64,000 bases of DNA, from positions 24,223,345 to 24,287,344 of the forward strand of contig OX467089.1 of the NCBI GenBank assembly GCA_950106755.1, in the 5' to 3' direction. Below the pieces are notes generated by a model. The model saw only the letters and a program-made list of their open reading frames with translations. It did no database searches and was not told the DNA's origin. This document shows positions 35,301 through 46,251 of the stretch, one piece after another (position 1 is the first letter of the stretch; every line of letters starts with the position of its first letter). The stretch is from Climacium dendroides. Taxonomy: Eukaryota > Streptophyta > Bryopsida > Hypnales > Climaciaceae. The position numbers and the translations under genes were made by a program.

Positions 35301-35729
35301 TTCCTCAGGGAGTTAGCGGGTATGCAAGCTGAACTGATGTGAATTATCATTTGAATCCGTGCAGATGCACACATAAATCATATTTTAGCACAACTTCGCG
35401 CGTTTATATTTCGTCTGGGAATGATAATCGAGGACTTTAAATGTTTTCATGGTTCTTCATTTCTTCCTCGGTTATAATGCTAACTTTGAATGCTGGATTT
35501 GCATTGTTTGCATCGCAGATCTACCGTTTATCCCTTGGTGATTGCTGCACATCCTGCAGAGCCAAACCAGTTTGCCTTGGGCTTGAGTGATGGAGGTGTA
35601 CAAGTTATAGAGCCGCTAGAGGCTGAGGGGAAATGGGGGACTGTCGCCCCGGCAGACAACGGAACAGTTAGTGGTGTACCGTCCGGTCCTGCGTCTGGCA
35701 ACCAAGGATCAGATCAAACCCCAAGATGA
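26359..35729 (+). CDS. TPL: TOPLESS/TOPLESS-related transcriptional co-repressor, 25 coding exons
   Basis: This encodes a Groucho/Tup1-type nuclear co-repressor that is recruited by EAR-motif proteins (for example Aux/IAA and JAZ-NINJA) to repress transcription. Exons: 26359-26438, 27355-27534, 27658-27771, 27977-28135, 28364-28538, 28877-29000, 29132-29259, 29510-29648, 29877-29986, 30255-30324, 30540-30613, 30837-30932, 31128-31223, 31630-31757, 31952-32186, 32556-32723, 33008-33166, 33292-33441, 33589-33699, 33928-34107, 34303-34431, 34539-34634, 34766-34954, 35147-35319, 35519-35729. All introns are GT-AG and the phases agree (3,474 nt, 1,157 aa). The N-terminus MSSLSRELVFLILQFLDEEK is the LisH start (about 4-36), then CTLH (34-92) and the CRA part to about 180. 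A KRPRTPP motif lies near 282-288. Two sets of WD40 repeats run from about 350 to the C-terminus, separated by a Gly/Ser-rich linker near 693-770. Length is normal for the family. The paralogue number (TPL versus TPR) cannot be decided. Confidence 0.97.
31307..31484. repeat. MITE-like foldback in TOPLESS intron 13
   Basis: The left arm TTACCGTACCCGGAAGGCAG is repeated inverted and imperfectly at the right end (CTGACTACCGGGTACGATAA). The 178-bp unit lies wholly within the intron 31,224-31,629 and carries an internal A-run. It does not touch splice sites. Confidence 0.5.
32338..32461. repeat. 20-bp perfect inverted repeat in TOPLESS intron 15
   Basis: GGCAAATCAAACAAAGAATG (32,338-32,357) and its exact reverse complement (32,442-32,461) enclose 84 bp, inside intron 32,187-32,555. 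The transcript could fold into a hairpin. It may be a small TIR element or a young hairpin locus. Confidence 0.7.
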
Positions 35730-36600
35730 TGTACAGTTGTGACTACATACAGTTGTAGCAGTTGTAGTTGTGCAGCTTGCTTACTGGGGCGACAGTATCT
35801 CTTTCGAGGAGGTACTTTCATATGCATGCAAGGACCTGTGATTTCTCCTGTTGTCTAGAAAGTGGAGATGGGTCTATTCTTGAGTTCCAGAGACTGATTC
35901 CTGGGAGGGGCCTGGGACCCGGGCCTTGGATTCATTTTTGTGAGCTCGTCGTGTAGAAAAACTGAACGGAAACAAAGTCCGCGTAGTGTAGGTCTACTAT
36001 GCGTGTGGTGAGTAGTTGGAGTGGTCGGTACGGAAGTTGACCAGCGATTGGGTCAAGGGGGAGATAAGGAGGTGTTATTTGTACAGAAAATGTCGTTTCC
36101 ATCAATCACTTTTGGATTAAATTTCTCCTTTCATGTCCAGTGTCAGGCTTGGTTTTGGTCAATCTTCAATATTCTTATTCCGATGCCTCATTTTTTAAGG
36201 TCTTCGCGCATTTGTCAAAATTTTAACCGTGGAGTGTCGGATCTGTTGTAGGAAACACCACAATCTTTTAACTTATGGCGAAGATTGAGGGGTAAAGTCT
36301 TGGAGAAATGTATGTGTATAATCTAGAACTTGCTCAATATGCTGGATTTGGCCCTAATAAGAGGTAAACATTATGAGGCTGGATGAACTTAAACTTCAAA
36401 GCGTCAGTATTCATTGGCTCATGCTATTTGACTTTGCATAACGTGGAACAATGAAATGAGGAATGTGGGTTTGGGGGTCTAATCCCCCCGTTCCCATGAA
36501 GGTGGAGATAATGGATAAAATAGCATCAGCTCATCCATTTTTATTTATGTTCATTAATTATGGACTGCAGTTTGCAGTTCATGAAATTTATGTTAATAAA
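35730..36600 (+). other. TOPLESS 3' untranslated region and downstream flank
   Basis: Sequence after the TGA keeps a genic base composition to about 36,250, then becomes AT-rich. An AATAAA-type signal is seen in 'gttaataaaaat' near 36,594, but the true poly-A site is not determined. Confidence 0.45.
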
Positions 36601-36637
36601 AATTCAATGTATTGATGACACTATGGCTTGTTAATCC

Positions 36638-37993
36638 TCAACCCTGGAGTGCCATTCCGATGACAATACTGTAAGATTGAAATATTGAAAAAGTTCAAAA
36701 GCATTTTTTCATCCATATTTTTCTTGTTGACCTTCACAGGGGTTATGAAGAATATATAATTGTGTTTGTGGTCTTGCAAATGTTTGTCTCACATAAATGA
36801 GTGAAAAAAATGGATCATAGAATATGCTATTTTAGTGTATTTGGGAAGTTGTTCCTTGCTCTAAATCTGAATTTTTTTGAATTTGAGTCCAACTAATAAA
36901 ATGAAGGTCATCTATTCTTAAGGTGAAACAACCCATTGTGATCAGAATTAGAAGTTTGATTTCATATTATTGTTGAAGTTTTTCAAATTTTTTTCTACAT
37001 TATTACAAGTGTGAGAAGTAGTAAGAACAACTGAAATTATGTTTTTTTTGACAAAGTATGAATTTATTGTGAATTTTTGAAGTGTTCAATGCATCATGGC
37101 CCAAAAGAGTATGTAGACTACCTTAGTACCAACAGAATCTAAATCCATCATGCTCATTTTGTTCACCTAAAGTAGTCATTGTATTTTCTAGCATAGAAAG
37201 TCAATTTTTACAATGAATTCATATTGAAAAGTTGGAAGTTCCTAATGAAGTCACTAATCACTCCATTCCTGTCACATACTGAAAAAAATCATGAAGGAAT
37301 CATTCCCTAAGTGACTATGGGTCATCTGACCACAATGAGTTGGTTTACCTTAGTTTCTACTCAAATTTGAACTTTGAAAAAATTCTTAATATTGAATATG
37401 TTATTGCAATTTGAACTATAGGATGTATTTTCAATGTTTATTATTTTTTAATTATAGAATGACACAGAAATTGAGTTTATACATGAAATTATGATGTTAG
37501 TCATTATAATATACACATGGTGAAATTTTCAGATTTTTTGAAATAATTTTCTATTTGATGTGATTTTTCTTCACTTCTTTTTTTAAAAAACTCTCAAAAA
37601 AATCAATTTTGCACTAAAAAATTTAAAATTTATGTGAAGTATAGAAGACATGTAATTTCATCTCTGAAAAATAAATATAATTTTTTTAATAGATATCTAA
37701 TTGCAAAATGACAACAAATTGAGTGATAAACAGTGAGGTTTGAAATCAATGGTCATGGGTCCGTCATTTAAGGTTAAACATCAAGGTGGACATTTGATGT
37801 TTGATGGATGATAGATAACTTTTCCATGTAGGACAGAAGTGCAGTTCATCTTTAGAATTTTGTGTGGAAGGGAAAGATCTTCTATAGTGCTTTGACTTCC
37901 TATGAATGCTTTTGCAATTTATTAAGCCAATTATTCACACAATCATGAAAACTAATGATTTCCAAGGTCACCACATCGTCCTTTAAGGGTTAA
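36638..37993 (+). mobile_element. TTAA-type TIR element, family D
   Basis: The left end is TCAACCCTGGAGTGCC (target TTAA decayed to TCAA at 36,638-36,641). The right end is ATCGTCCTTTAAGGG plus TTAA (37990-37993). About 1,356 bp. The right part matches 58,450-58,685. Only short, non-conserved frames occur, so no transposase is present. It lies just beyond the TOPLESS 3' end. Confidence 0.6.
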
Positions 37994-40900
37994 AACCAAT
38001 TATCACATTATCAATATGAATAATTTAATCATTCAATTCAAATGTTCATACAGATAAGAGCACATTCATCCAAACTCCAAATTTCATTCAGTTATTTTAG
38101 CTCAATCATATTCATCATTGATTATTCTAATGTTGTATATATTTGTAAGAAATAATACAATTTTCACCTTTGCAAACACTTCAAAGAACTAACATAAACT
38201 CCTTCTGTCCCATAGTACTAGTCTTTTTCTTAAAAATGAAAATATTAAGGATTTGTCAATGATTTTTTAATTCATGCTACAATCAAATCATTCTATAGTG
38301 TATGTGGGATGTCTCTTTTCAAGTACAAAAAAAGTTTACATAGCTATTAATTGCAATCAAAGAAAGATTAAAAGAAATGGGAGGTTGAGTAGATAGAAAG
38401 TGCATATATATATAGATAAAGAGGCTTTACAATGAAAGAAGGCTTTCCAAGTGATTAGATTTGTACAAGAACAACTTGAAATTCATTTTGTTATTATTAT
38501 TATTGTTTGTTTTTTATAAATTGCCAAAGTGGCAATATAAAATGTTATAGTGGTGCTTCAAATTTCAACATTCATTCACATATTGGATAGAAAACATCAC
38601 ATTAGCATGTATCATATGTGCATAATTACGTTTTCAACCACAATTCGGTGATTTCATCAAAGATTTTTTTTTGTAAAAAATGGCAACAAATTTGAAGTTT
38701 TCTGATTTTTTTTGTAATTTGAAGTTTTCTGACTTTAGCCATTTTTTAGCCAAATAATTTTTTTCTAGTGCAGTTTGGCATGATAATGCCAAAAGAAAAG
38801 CCTCACTTGGAATTCACTAATAAATTCAATTAAAAGTTCAATGCTTCTTTTGGTCTTTGACCTAGTCAACTTCAAAATACCATAAAAAATTCAATTCTCA
38901 ATTTGTACAAGGGATAATAAATTAAATTTGTTGAGCTTCATTTCATTAGTTAAGATCAAAACAAAATAAATTATCTTCAACTAAAATGATGCAAACAAAA
39001 CAAACAAAAGGACCAATATTATGGGACAGAGGGAATATACACTCCAATCCACTCCAACCCAATTTTTCATTTATTTTAAAAGTGGAAAAGTTTCTTAGCT
39101 TGAGTTTGTTCATAACTAAATAATCTTGAAAATTCTACAATATTTATTGAAACAAAACTTGTTAAGAAGAAGATGATTAGAAGCTATATTAAAAAATATT
39201 TTAAAAATAAAATCGAAAGCCACTATACTAATAATGAAACTTAATATAAACACACTAATTCGTTTGAAAATGCTATAAATTCTTACTTCAAATGAAGATT
39301 TTTACCACGATTGCAAATATCTATACTATTCAAAGAGGGCGATCTTTGTAAACATAGTTGGTAAAGATATTTATCAAGAATAAAAACTTATAGCATTTAT
39401 AAATCAATTAATGCGATTTATACAAATTTTCTTTATTAGTGTACTAGTAGAGTGTTCACCAAAGACTGCACCAAAGTAAAGTAGAGTGTTCACCAAAATG
39501 TAGTAAAACCAATTTGTTTTATGAAAGAATTTTTGGAAGTTAATTTGTAAAGATTTGATAGAAATGTATATACATTCATGTATTTTATTAATAGAATATG
39601 GAGTGTGTACTAAAATGCATAATTGAATTGAAAATTTAATAACTAACATCTTTTATTTGGAAGTCATTTTAATATGCAAACCTTTTCACATTCAAATATG
39701 GCAATGTGCATGTAGAATATGTGGCCATTTTAGAACTTCTCAAACAAGTAGGAGATGCAATTTTAAATTATTATCTAATGTGGTAGTCGCTTTGCCACAT
39801 CAAACTACTCTGTTGTGGCTAAGTTTCCTATACATCAATATCCAAACCTTGTATGTCAAATATACAAAATATACCATGTTGCAATCCAAATTGACTCTTC
39901 AAATTGCACCCTTTATCATGGAGGTATTGACTAGATAATGCAAAAGTAGAACCTTATTATAAGATGTAATGTAGAGTGATGCTAGGAGTGAGAAGATATG
40001 TTATCTCTCATAATGGAGCTTTGTTTTTCGCATTGAGTTAACATCACCATAATATTGGCTGGTTGAATCTTGGACAACCATGCTCAATGAAGGGACTAGA
40101 TAGAACTCTCTCATTATGCATTAGAAAAAAAGCAGCCCTCTCGTGGGTCGCTCCACAACCCTCAAAGGACCCCATAATAAGCATATTATTTTGGTTACTG
40201 AATTTTTTTTCCTATTGTTGCTCACCTTGAATTGCAATGTCAGATGCTAAGAATAAAGTGTAAAAGAATGAGGGTTTATGGTATACCAATGCATCTTAAA
40301 CCTTATTTTTAAGGGCCTTGACAAATTAAGCTAAATTTAATTAAATTTAACCACCTCAAATGGCTTTTGAAGCTAGTTGCCAAAGCCAATGGCACTTGTT
40401 TTAAAAGCCACTCACTCAATTCTATGTGTTGATGGAGGAGATGAGTCACTCTTTATACAAGTGGGAGTAGTGGTAGGTGCAACTATCCATATGGGATATG
40501 TAAATTAGGAGGAATAAGATAAATGTAAGAATTGTATTAAAATTTAGATTTTGGATCTCACTTAAGTATAGTTTCATAACTTTTTTCAAAAAACTTTGAA
40601 TTAGAAGAAGGTGGGAAATCAAACTAAGTTTCATTTCCAAAAATCTTTTTGTGATTTCAAGTCTTTACTAAAAAATTATGGACAAATTTCAAAGAGGGTA
40701 TTTGTGAATGTAAACCAAGGGTTGCCTTTTTCTTTACTCATTTCTCTAATGGCTAAAGCACTCCCACATTATGGAAAAGAATGTGCCTCTTCCCCATCCA
40801 TTGAAAAAGTTTCATATGTCTTTAAATGGCCTCCATTGAGGTTATGTAGTAAATAAGTTACACTTCCATTTACAAGTAAGTAGTAGTAGGGCTATTGTGA

Positions 40901-41510
40901 ATGAGCTTGTAATTTATGCAAACAAAATAGTTGAAGTTCTTTTCTTCTTCTTTTGGCTAAAGAAGAAGGTCCATAAAGCACCCATTTAAGATCTAAAAAT
41001 TGATCTTGGAGAGGTTAGACTTCTTGAAATATTTTTTTAATAAATTTTCCTTGAAAGACAGATGGAATTGACATTTAATAGAAGATGTTTCTTATTTTTT
41101 TTGGAGCTTTATAAAATTAGTTAATGAATTTTTAAAGTTTAAATGCAGTGTTCACTAAAAGTGTTGACTTTTTGAAATGTACATTGTTTGTATATTGTTG
41201 GTGCAATGAGAACGTAAAATGTACCTTTGCATTAGAAGATGCTTATAGAATGTGAGTTCTTCATAAACCTCTTATATTTTATTTTATGTATTTCATTAAT
41301 GATATTTATATCAAAGAGGATTTATCTAGATTGAATTATGAAACATTGGATGTTGAAGGTATCAAAAGTATTGTCAGGGAAAAAAAAATTTGTTTTATTT
41401 TTTCTAGTTGATGTGTATTTGTTTGTTAGCAATGTCTTTTCCTTCGTCGACGTTGACAAAATTTTAAAAAAAAATTCAATATCTCTTCTTTGAAACACAA
41501 TCATCTAAAG
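37994..41510. other. AT-rich intergenic stretch, no gene recognised
   Basis: Open frames near 39,657-39,938 and 40,611-40,856 have no recognisable domain. A short direct repeat (AGTAGAGTGTTCACCAAA) occurs near 39,446 and 39,479. The rest appears to be decayed repeat DNA. Confidence 0.4.
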
Positions 41511-41806
41511 TAAGGTAGGTGGCTCTTAAACCAACCTGGTTCTAAAACCGATCTGGTACATTTTACTTCTGAAATGTACTAACTGCGTACATTTCAGAAG
41601 GGGGTCGGTTTTAGAAACCACTGCGTTTTAACTTCAAAAATTTGTAACTAATTCCACAAAGGTCCAAAAAATATGAAACGACTTGGATTAGATGCCTATT
41701 CCTTTTTTCTTCCTACCAAAATTCACTGAAAATTGTTTTGAGATGTTTAGCTGTCCCCAAAATGCAATCAGCTCTTAAAGGGTCGGTTTAAGAGCCACCT
41801 ACCTTA
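41511..41806. mobile_element. TIR element, family E (MITE, probable TA target)
   Basis: TAAGGTAGGTGGCTCTTAAA at the left end is repeated inverted at the right end (TTTAAGAGCCACCTACCTTA, ending 41,806), about 27 bp with one mismatch. Flanks are consistent with a TA target duplication, as in Tc1/mariner-type MITEs, though other boundaries are possible. The 296-bp unit contains a perfect 14-bp hairpin (41,566-41,600) and blocks shared with the diverged copy at 819-1,124. Confidence 0.75.
41566..41600. repeat. Perfect hairpin inside family E element
   Basis: CTTCTGAAATGTAC and its exact reverse complement GTACATTTCAGAAG flank a 7-nt loop. Confidence 0.85.
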
Positions 41807-42340
41807 GTGCACTCTAAAACCACCCATCTTCTTCAAATCACCCCTATTTTTAGGAAAATAATGGAGATAAGGTGATTCTTAAATGGACCACTTTAACAAT
41901 TGAATACATCGAGGAAAAATTGTTTTTCTATTACAAGAGCCAATCAGTGTCTTTGATTTCCACACATCTCTTTACAAGTTGCAAGTGGATGGATTTTGGG
42001 AGCCCTATGGTCACAAATAGATGCCTATGCCCCCAATCTTTGAAAAATTATAAATAATTCAAAAATGCTTGAAAAAATATAAAACCACTTGTGTTAGGTT
42101 CCATGTCTATTTTTCTTTCTTTGTAAAATGATAAAAAAAATATTTTTATCCATGGAAATCTATGAATAAGGCAGACCAAGGGTGTATACAAAGCCCTCCT
42201 TTAATTTATTTCATTTCCTTCCTTCCTTTTCTTTCCCTTCCGTAAAGAGCGAATACCGTAAAGATCACAGACGATCCACTCCACGTGTGTCCAAGCAGAG
42301 GCGGAAAGGGACTTATCCTGGCAACATTTTCTCACTAGCT
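41807..42340 (+). promoter_or_regulatory. Upstream region of the Tha4/TatA gene
   Basis: AT-rich to about 42,200, then a C/T-rich tract (42,205-42,240) and balanced sequence leading to the gene, as expected for a plant promoter and leader. No clear TATA box could be fixed. Confidence 0.4.
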
Positions 42341-42394
42341 ATGGCGATTAGGGTTTCAAATTACACCATCGCCATCTCCCATCTAACCTTTTAG
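42341..42394 (+). promoter_or_regulatory. 17-codon upstream ORF before Tha4/TatA
   Basis: ATGGCG opens a frame of 17 codons ending in TAG (42,392-42,394), 14 nt before the main ATG at 42,409 and in a different frame. If transcribed it would be a uORF. It lies in the 'agggtttcaaatt' leader type common in plants. Confidence 0.4.
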
Positions 42395-42408
42395 AACAAA
42401 GAACGACA

Positions 42409-45084
42409 ATGGCGATGGCAGCTGCAGGAGTGAGCACGGGCCTTACCGCCTCCTTCGCCGGGGCGCGGAGGGTGGCCCTACCTTCCGCCTTCGTTTCATC
42501 AGGTCTTCTGAAATGATCTCTGCATTTTGGTTTGGGTCCCTTCAAATTTGGTTGAGGATTAGCCATTTGTAGAATTTCTGTTGAATTAAAGAAAGTGGCG
42601 TGGGTGTTGTAGAATTCTCGTCTCGCACTTTACTTGATGATTTGTGAGAACTCTGTCCCACGAAGACGTAGAAGTTGATGGTTTTGTTTTTGAGATTAGA
42701 TCTTCGTTTTCTGTCGAGTGTAAGGGTGTTGCGTAGGTAAGGTAGTGGTTTCGAATTCTCTTTTACTACTGACAACTCCCGTTCTGTGCTCTCTTTGAAT
42801 TTGAAAATCGATGGAGTAGAGAATGTGGATACTCCGTATAATCTTCAGTTTTTGGGTTGTCGTGGGTTTACTGCCGCTGGCTCCTGTGATGGTCCCATCC
42901 AGGGTTTAGGGTTCAGAGGGCGAGGAGATTCGTCCATTTGTGCAGTTTGAGCTGGATTGGACTGCGTTTGTTCAAACTATCGGGGAGTCCAAAAGTCAAG
43001 AGAATTTTGGTAATCTGTTTGGGGAACCATAATTTGCGTCATTTGCGCTGAGAGTGAGCTTGAAATTCGCCTCTGAATGGAAGCTCGACTCCGGATGCAT
43101 GGTGTGTAGGAAGCGAAGTCTTTGTCCGCCTCATCCAGTGTTGGTCGCTTGATTAGGGGTTACTATTTGGGTCACATTAAGCATTTTAGCATCTGTAGGA
43201 ATGGGATGTTTGGGAGATTATAAAGATGCGGTGATGTCAGTTTGGGAGCATGCCCCGAACTTTCTTGAGATTATTATTTTTTATTACTGCGTATGATTTT
43301 CTTATGCAATTTCAAAGTGGGTAGTGAGAGACCACCGGAAGTGATTGTAGACAACCAATTTCCATTCAAATATCAGCTGCCATAGATATTTAGCCGAGTC
43401 ATGCTTTCCTCTAACTTGCTATTTGAAGGTTAACGTAGTTAATTGAAGTTCAACCTGCCAGTTGAAAGTTGACATGAATGTGCATAGATGAGTTGTTGGC
43501 ACCAGGGGGTCAGCATAATGGACGGGATCAGGTTCTTAACGGTTTCAGTATCCTCTACCCTCAATGTGAACCTACTGTACCTCTGAATGTGAATCTCACC
43601 GTTTGGCTTGTTGATCTTTGTGTAGAGGTGCATTCATTTACATCCAGCATTGCGTTTTGCGAAGGGAGAAGCGCACTGCGAACTGTTGCTCCGCGAGTTG
43701 AATGGCGCCGCAAGGGTCGAGTGGCAGTTCGAGGACTTTTTGGACTTGGTGTTCCTGAGCTTGCAGTAATTGCTGGAGTGGCTGCACTTGTATTCGGGCC
43801 TAAGCAACTCCCTGCCATCGGCAAGAGTCTTGGAAAGACTGTGAAGAGCTTCCAAACGGTAAGCGTTGGAACCTCTTATCCTTTGATTCAGTACACTAAA
43901 ATTGGTAAATAGTGTTGGGTGATAATTAGTGTTGTAGTGAACTGGATCATAGCCTTAACTTATTATATTACCATTCCAACTTCTATATTTTGTTCCCATC
44001 TAACATTAAATGCACTCTCGTAGAAATGTTGAAATGACCAAATGTTGAAATGACCAAATTTTACTATAGAGCTAAAATAGTGTTAGAATGGGTAAATAGT
44101 GTTCTAACACTAATCTTGCAAATCACAATTAGTGTTATTGTTGACAATTAGTGTAGCCAACACTATTTACCAATTTTAGTGTAGTGTATGTATATGCACC
44201 TGAAAGCGTCCGAACAAGCACTGGTGAATTGTTCCTATTATTAGACTGCCTATTCTTTCTGTTCAGTGTTGTTGGCAATTGAATGTAACTCGTCTCAACA
44301 TATAATGTTTGGATACTGAATAAATTAACTATTGAGATTTCGAAGGGCTAATTATAGTACTCCTGAAATTGAATCTAGAGTTTCATGTTCCGACCATGTG
44401 TATTTATGTTCCGACCATGCGTATTTGAGATTCTCCTACACTAGATTGAGAAGCCTTGGAGAAAAACATCTGATGGTCCTGCTCTTTGAAAGTTATGGCC
44501 TTTGGAGAGAGTTTAAATTTGGAGGGGGTCACAAAAGTGTCCAATCTATGCTTTTTGTGTGTTTTCTAAATTGGGTGTAGTCACTTTGCAAGTGCCATTT
44601 TTGCGGCGTTCTCCAGCTCTTCATCGTTACTTGAATAGACTTCTTAGCATGATTTCAAACTCTTCCATGAAATGTATAATTGAGAGAGTACGATGCGGAT
44701 TGCGTAGCTTGTGTCCAATTTGTGATGTAAATTCTCGTGACAGACGCATGTTTCCGTCTCTAATTTCTCACGTTTCTTGATTAGTTTAATGATCATTTAA
44801 TGAATGGCAAAAGAGTTTACTGGATGTGGTTCTCACGTTCAGGTCACTTTTATATTCTCCTGCTCAGGTTCTGTCCTTTGCTTACTCACCTTGGATTGTA
44901 ATATGGTTTCCTGTTGACGCAGGCTGCGAAGGAATTTGAATCAGAAATTTCCAAGTCAAGGGATCCTGAGACTGAGAATCAGAGCAGTGCTGCTGTTGAT
45001 GAGTCGCCAAAGGAGGAGACTATAACATCAACTCCTATTGCCACGCCGAAAACTCCCGATCAAGATTCTTCCAAGTCCATTTGA
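42409..45084 (+). CDS. THA4: Tha4/TatA, thylakoid Sec-independent (twin-arginine) translocase subunit, 3 exons
   Basis: This is a subunit of the chloroplast twin-arginine (delta-pH) pathway, which moves folded proteins across the thylakoid membrane together with TatC and Hcf106. Exons 42409-42502, 43626-43858 and 44923-45084 join in phase to give 162 aa. The 43,626 acceptor, not the AG at 43,647, keeps the frame. Residues 1 to about 65 form a Ser/Ala/Arg-rich transit-like region. The core FGLGVPELAVIAGVAALVFG (70-89) is the membrane span with the conserved Glu at about 76, followed by the GP hinge and an amphipathic helix (LPAIGKSLGKTVKSFQTAAK). An acidic, Ser/Thr-rich tail follows. The GVPEL..IAGVAALVFGPK pattern fits Tha4 (TatA) rather than Hcf106 (TatB). 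Intron 2 holds a MITE. Transit cleavage is inferred. Confidence 0.92.
43892..44183. mobile_element. MITE in intron 2 of the Tha4/TatA gene
   Basis: A perfect 27-bp terminal inverted repeat begins TACACTAAAATTGGTAAATA (43,892-43,918) and is mirrored at 44,157-44,183. The unit is 292 bp. If the outer TA is the target duplication, the element begins CACTAAAA; this resembles a CACTA terminus, but CACTA elements make 3-bp duplications, so a TA-targeting family is equally possible. Perfect arms suggest a recent insertion. It is 33 bp past the splice donor. Confidence 0.85.
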
Positions 45085-46007
45085 TAGTTGATCCCCTCTT
45101 CTGAAATCTGTAATATTATTCAGGCTTAGTCTTGACTTGAGGATGGTGCTGACAAAACTTTGCTGAAACATGTTCTTCTCTTTGAAATGAGGATTTGTGT
45201 AAATGATGAGTTTTTAGCTTGAAACCACAATCGCATGTCCATGTCATTCCTCTTTTTATGCTTTGATTTAAAAAGGCAGAGACATTGTCATGAGGCTTGT
45301 AGGAATATTCCTCCCACAATTTCGACGAGTGGAAAAGAAGTTTACTAACATTCAACGATTTTTTGTGCTCAGTTCTATGACTGAAGATTCTTCAGTAATT
45401 AACTCTTAGCTTTTAACCCCTAAGAGAGCCTGCATGCACTGTATGGAATATGAACGTTTTCAAGATCTTAGTTATTGCTGGAGCTATTGGAAATGGATGA
45501 AGTACATCCAAGTGTTGAAAAAACAAATTTTGGCTATTTTTCAAGAATGCAATTGGTGTGGTCATTTGGTGCTACATGAACATTGTACAAGGTTGAGAAT
45601 GAAGGGGATGGGAAGAAAATGAAAACTTGAAAAAAGTTATATTTGAAGTTTAGATTCTGCTCACATCACAATTCATTTTGTCAAAACCATTCAAAATCTA
45701 CATCCATCTTGCTTCCTCTATGTATCCTTAAGTATGCAACCAAATGCCTCCAAAAGATCATATATCTACTTAAGAAACTCGAAACCTTGAAGTATTATCA
45801 TGATATAGTTAAATATCATTTTTGAATTCAATTTAGTCTTTCTAAATTATATTTGATTTTCTATGTGTGTTGTTTTTTAATATTTTTTGAAAAAAAAATC
45901 AAGTCATGATGATTTTTAACTCATAAAACAATGTTAAGTGTCTAACGGATTATTTTCTCTTTTATTGTAAAAACAAATAATGCACCCATTAGTTCAAAAA
46001 TTGGAGA
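45085..46007. other. Tha4/TatA 3' flank and intergenic stretch
   Basis: The 3' untranslated region probably extends into 45,085-45,400. A left-end-like terminus TTAACCCCTAAGAGAGCC begins at 45,413, but no right partner was found. No further gene is recognised. Confidence 0.4.
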
Positions 46008-46251
46008 ATGCTAGCATATGAGCATAGAACCTATGAGCCTGTGAGTGTAGGAGTTTGTATTATAAACACTTTTTATGGTTATAGGTGTCTATGTTATATG
46101 TACTTGTGATATAAATTATTTCCATGTTATAGAAGACACCTATAACATTTCTAACATGCATAGGCTCATATTGAATTGGGTTGTAGGTACATCCCTTTAA
46201 CTAGGTTCAAAGCTCATAGGCTCACGTCTTTGCACTCATGTACTAGCATCA
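46008..46251. mobile_element. Family F element (ATGCTAGCA ends)
   Basis: The left end ATGCTAGCATATGAGC is mirrored by the right end (ACTCATGTACTAGCATC). Internal blocks 'cacctataacat' and 'gagcctgtgagtgtagg' relate it to 48,728-49,176. About 244 bp, non-coding. Confidence 0.65.
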
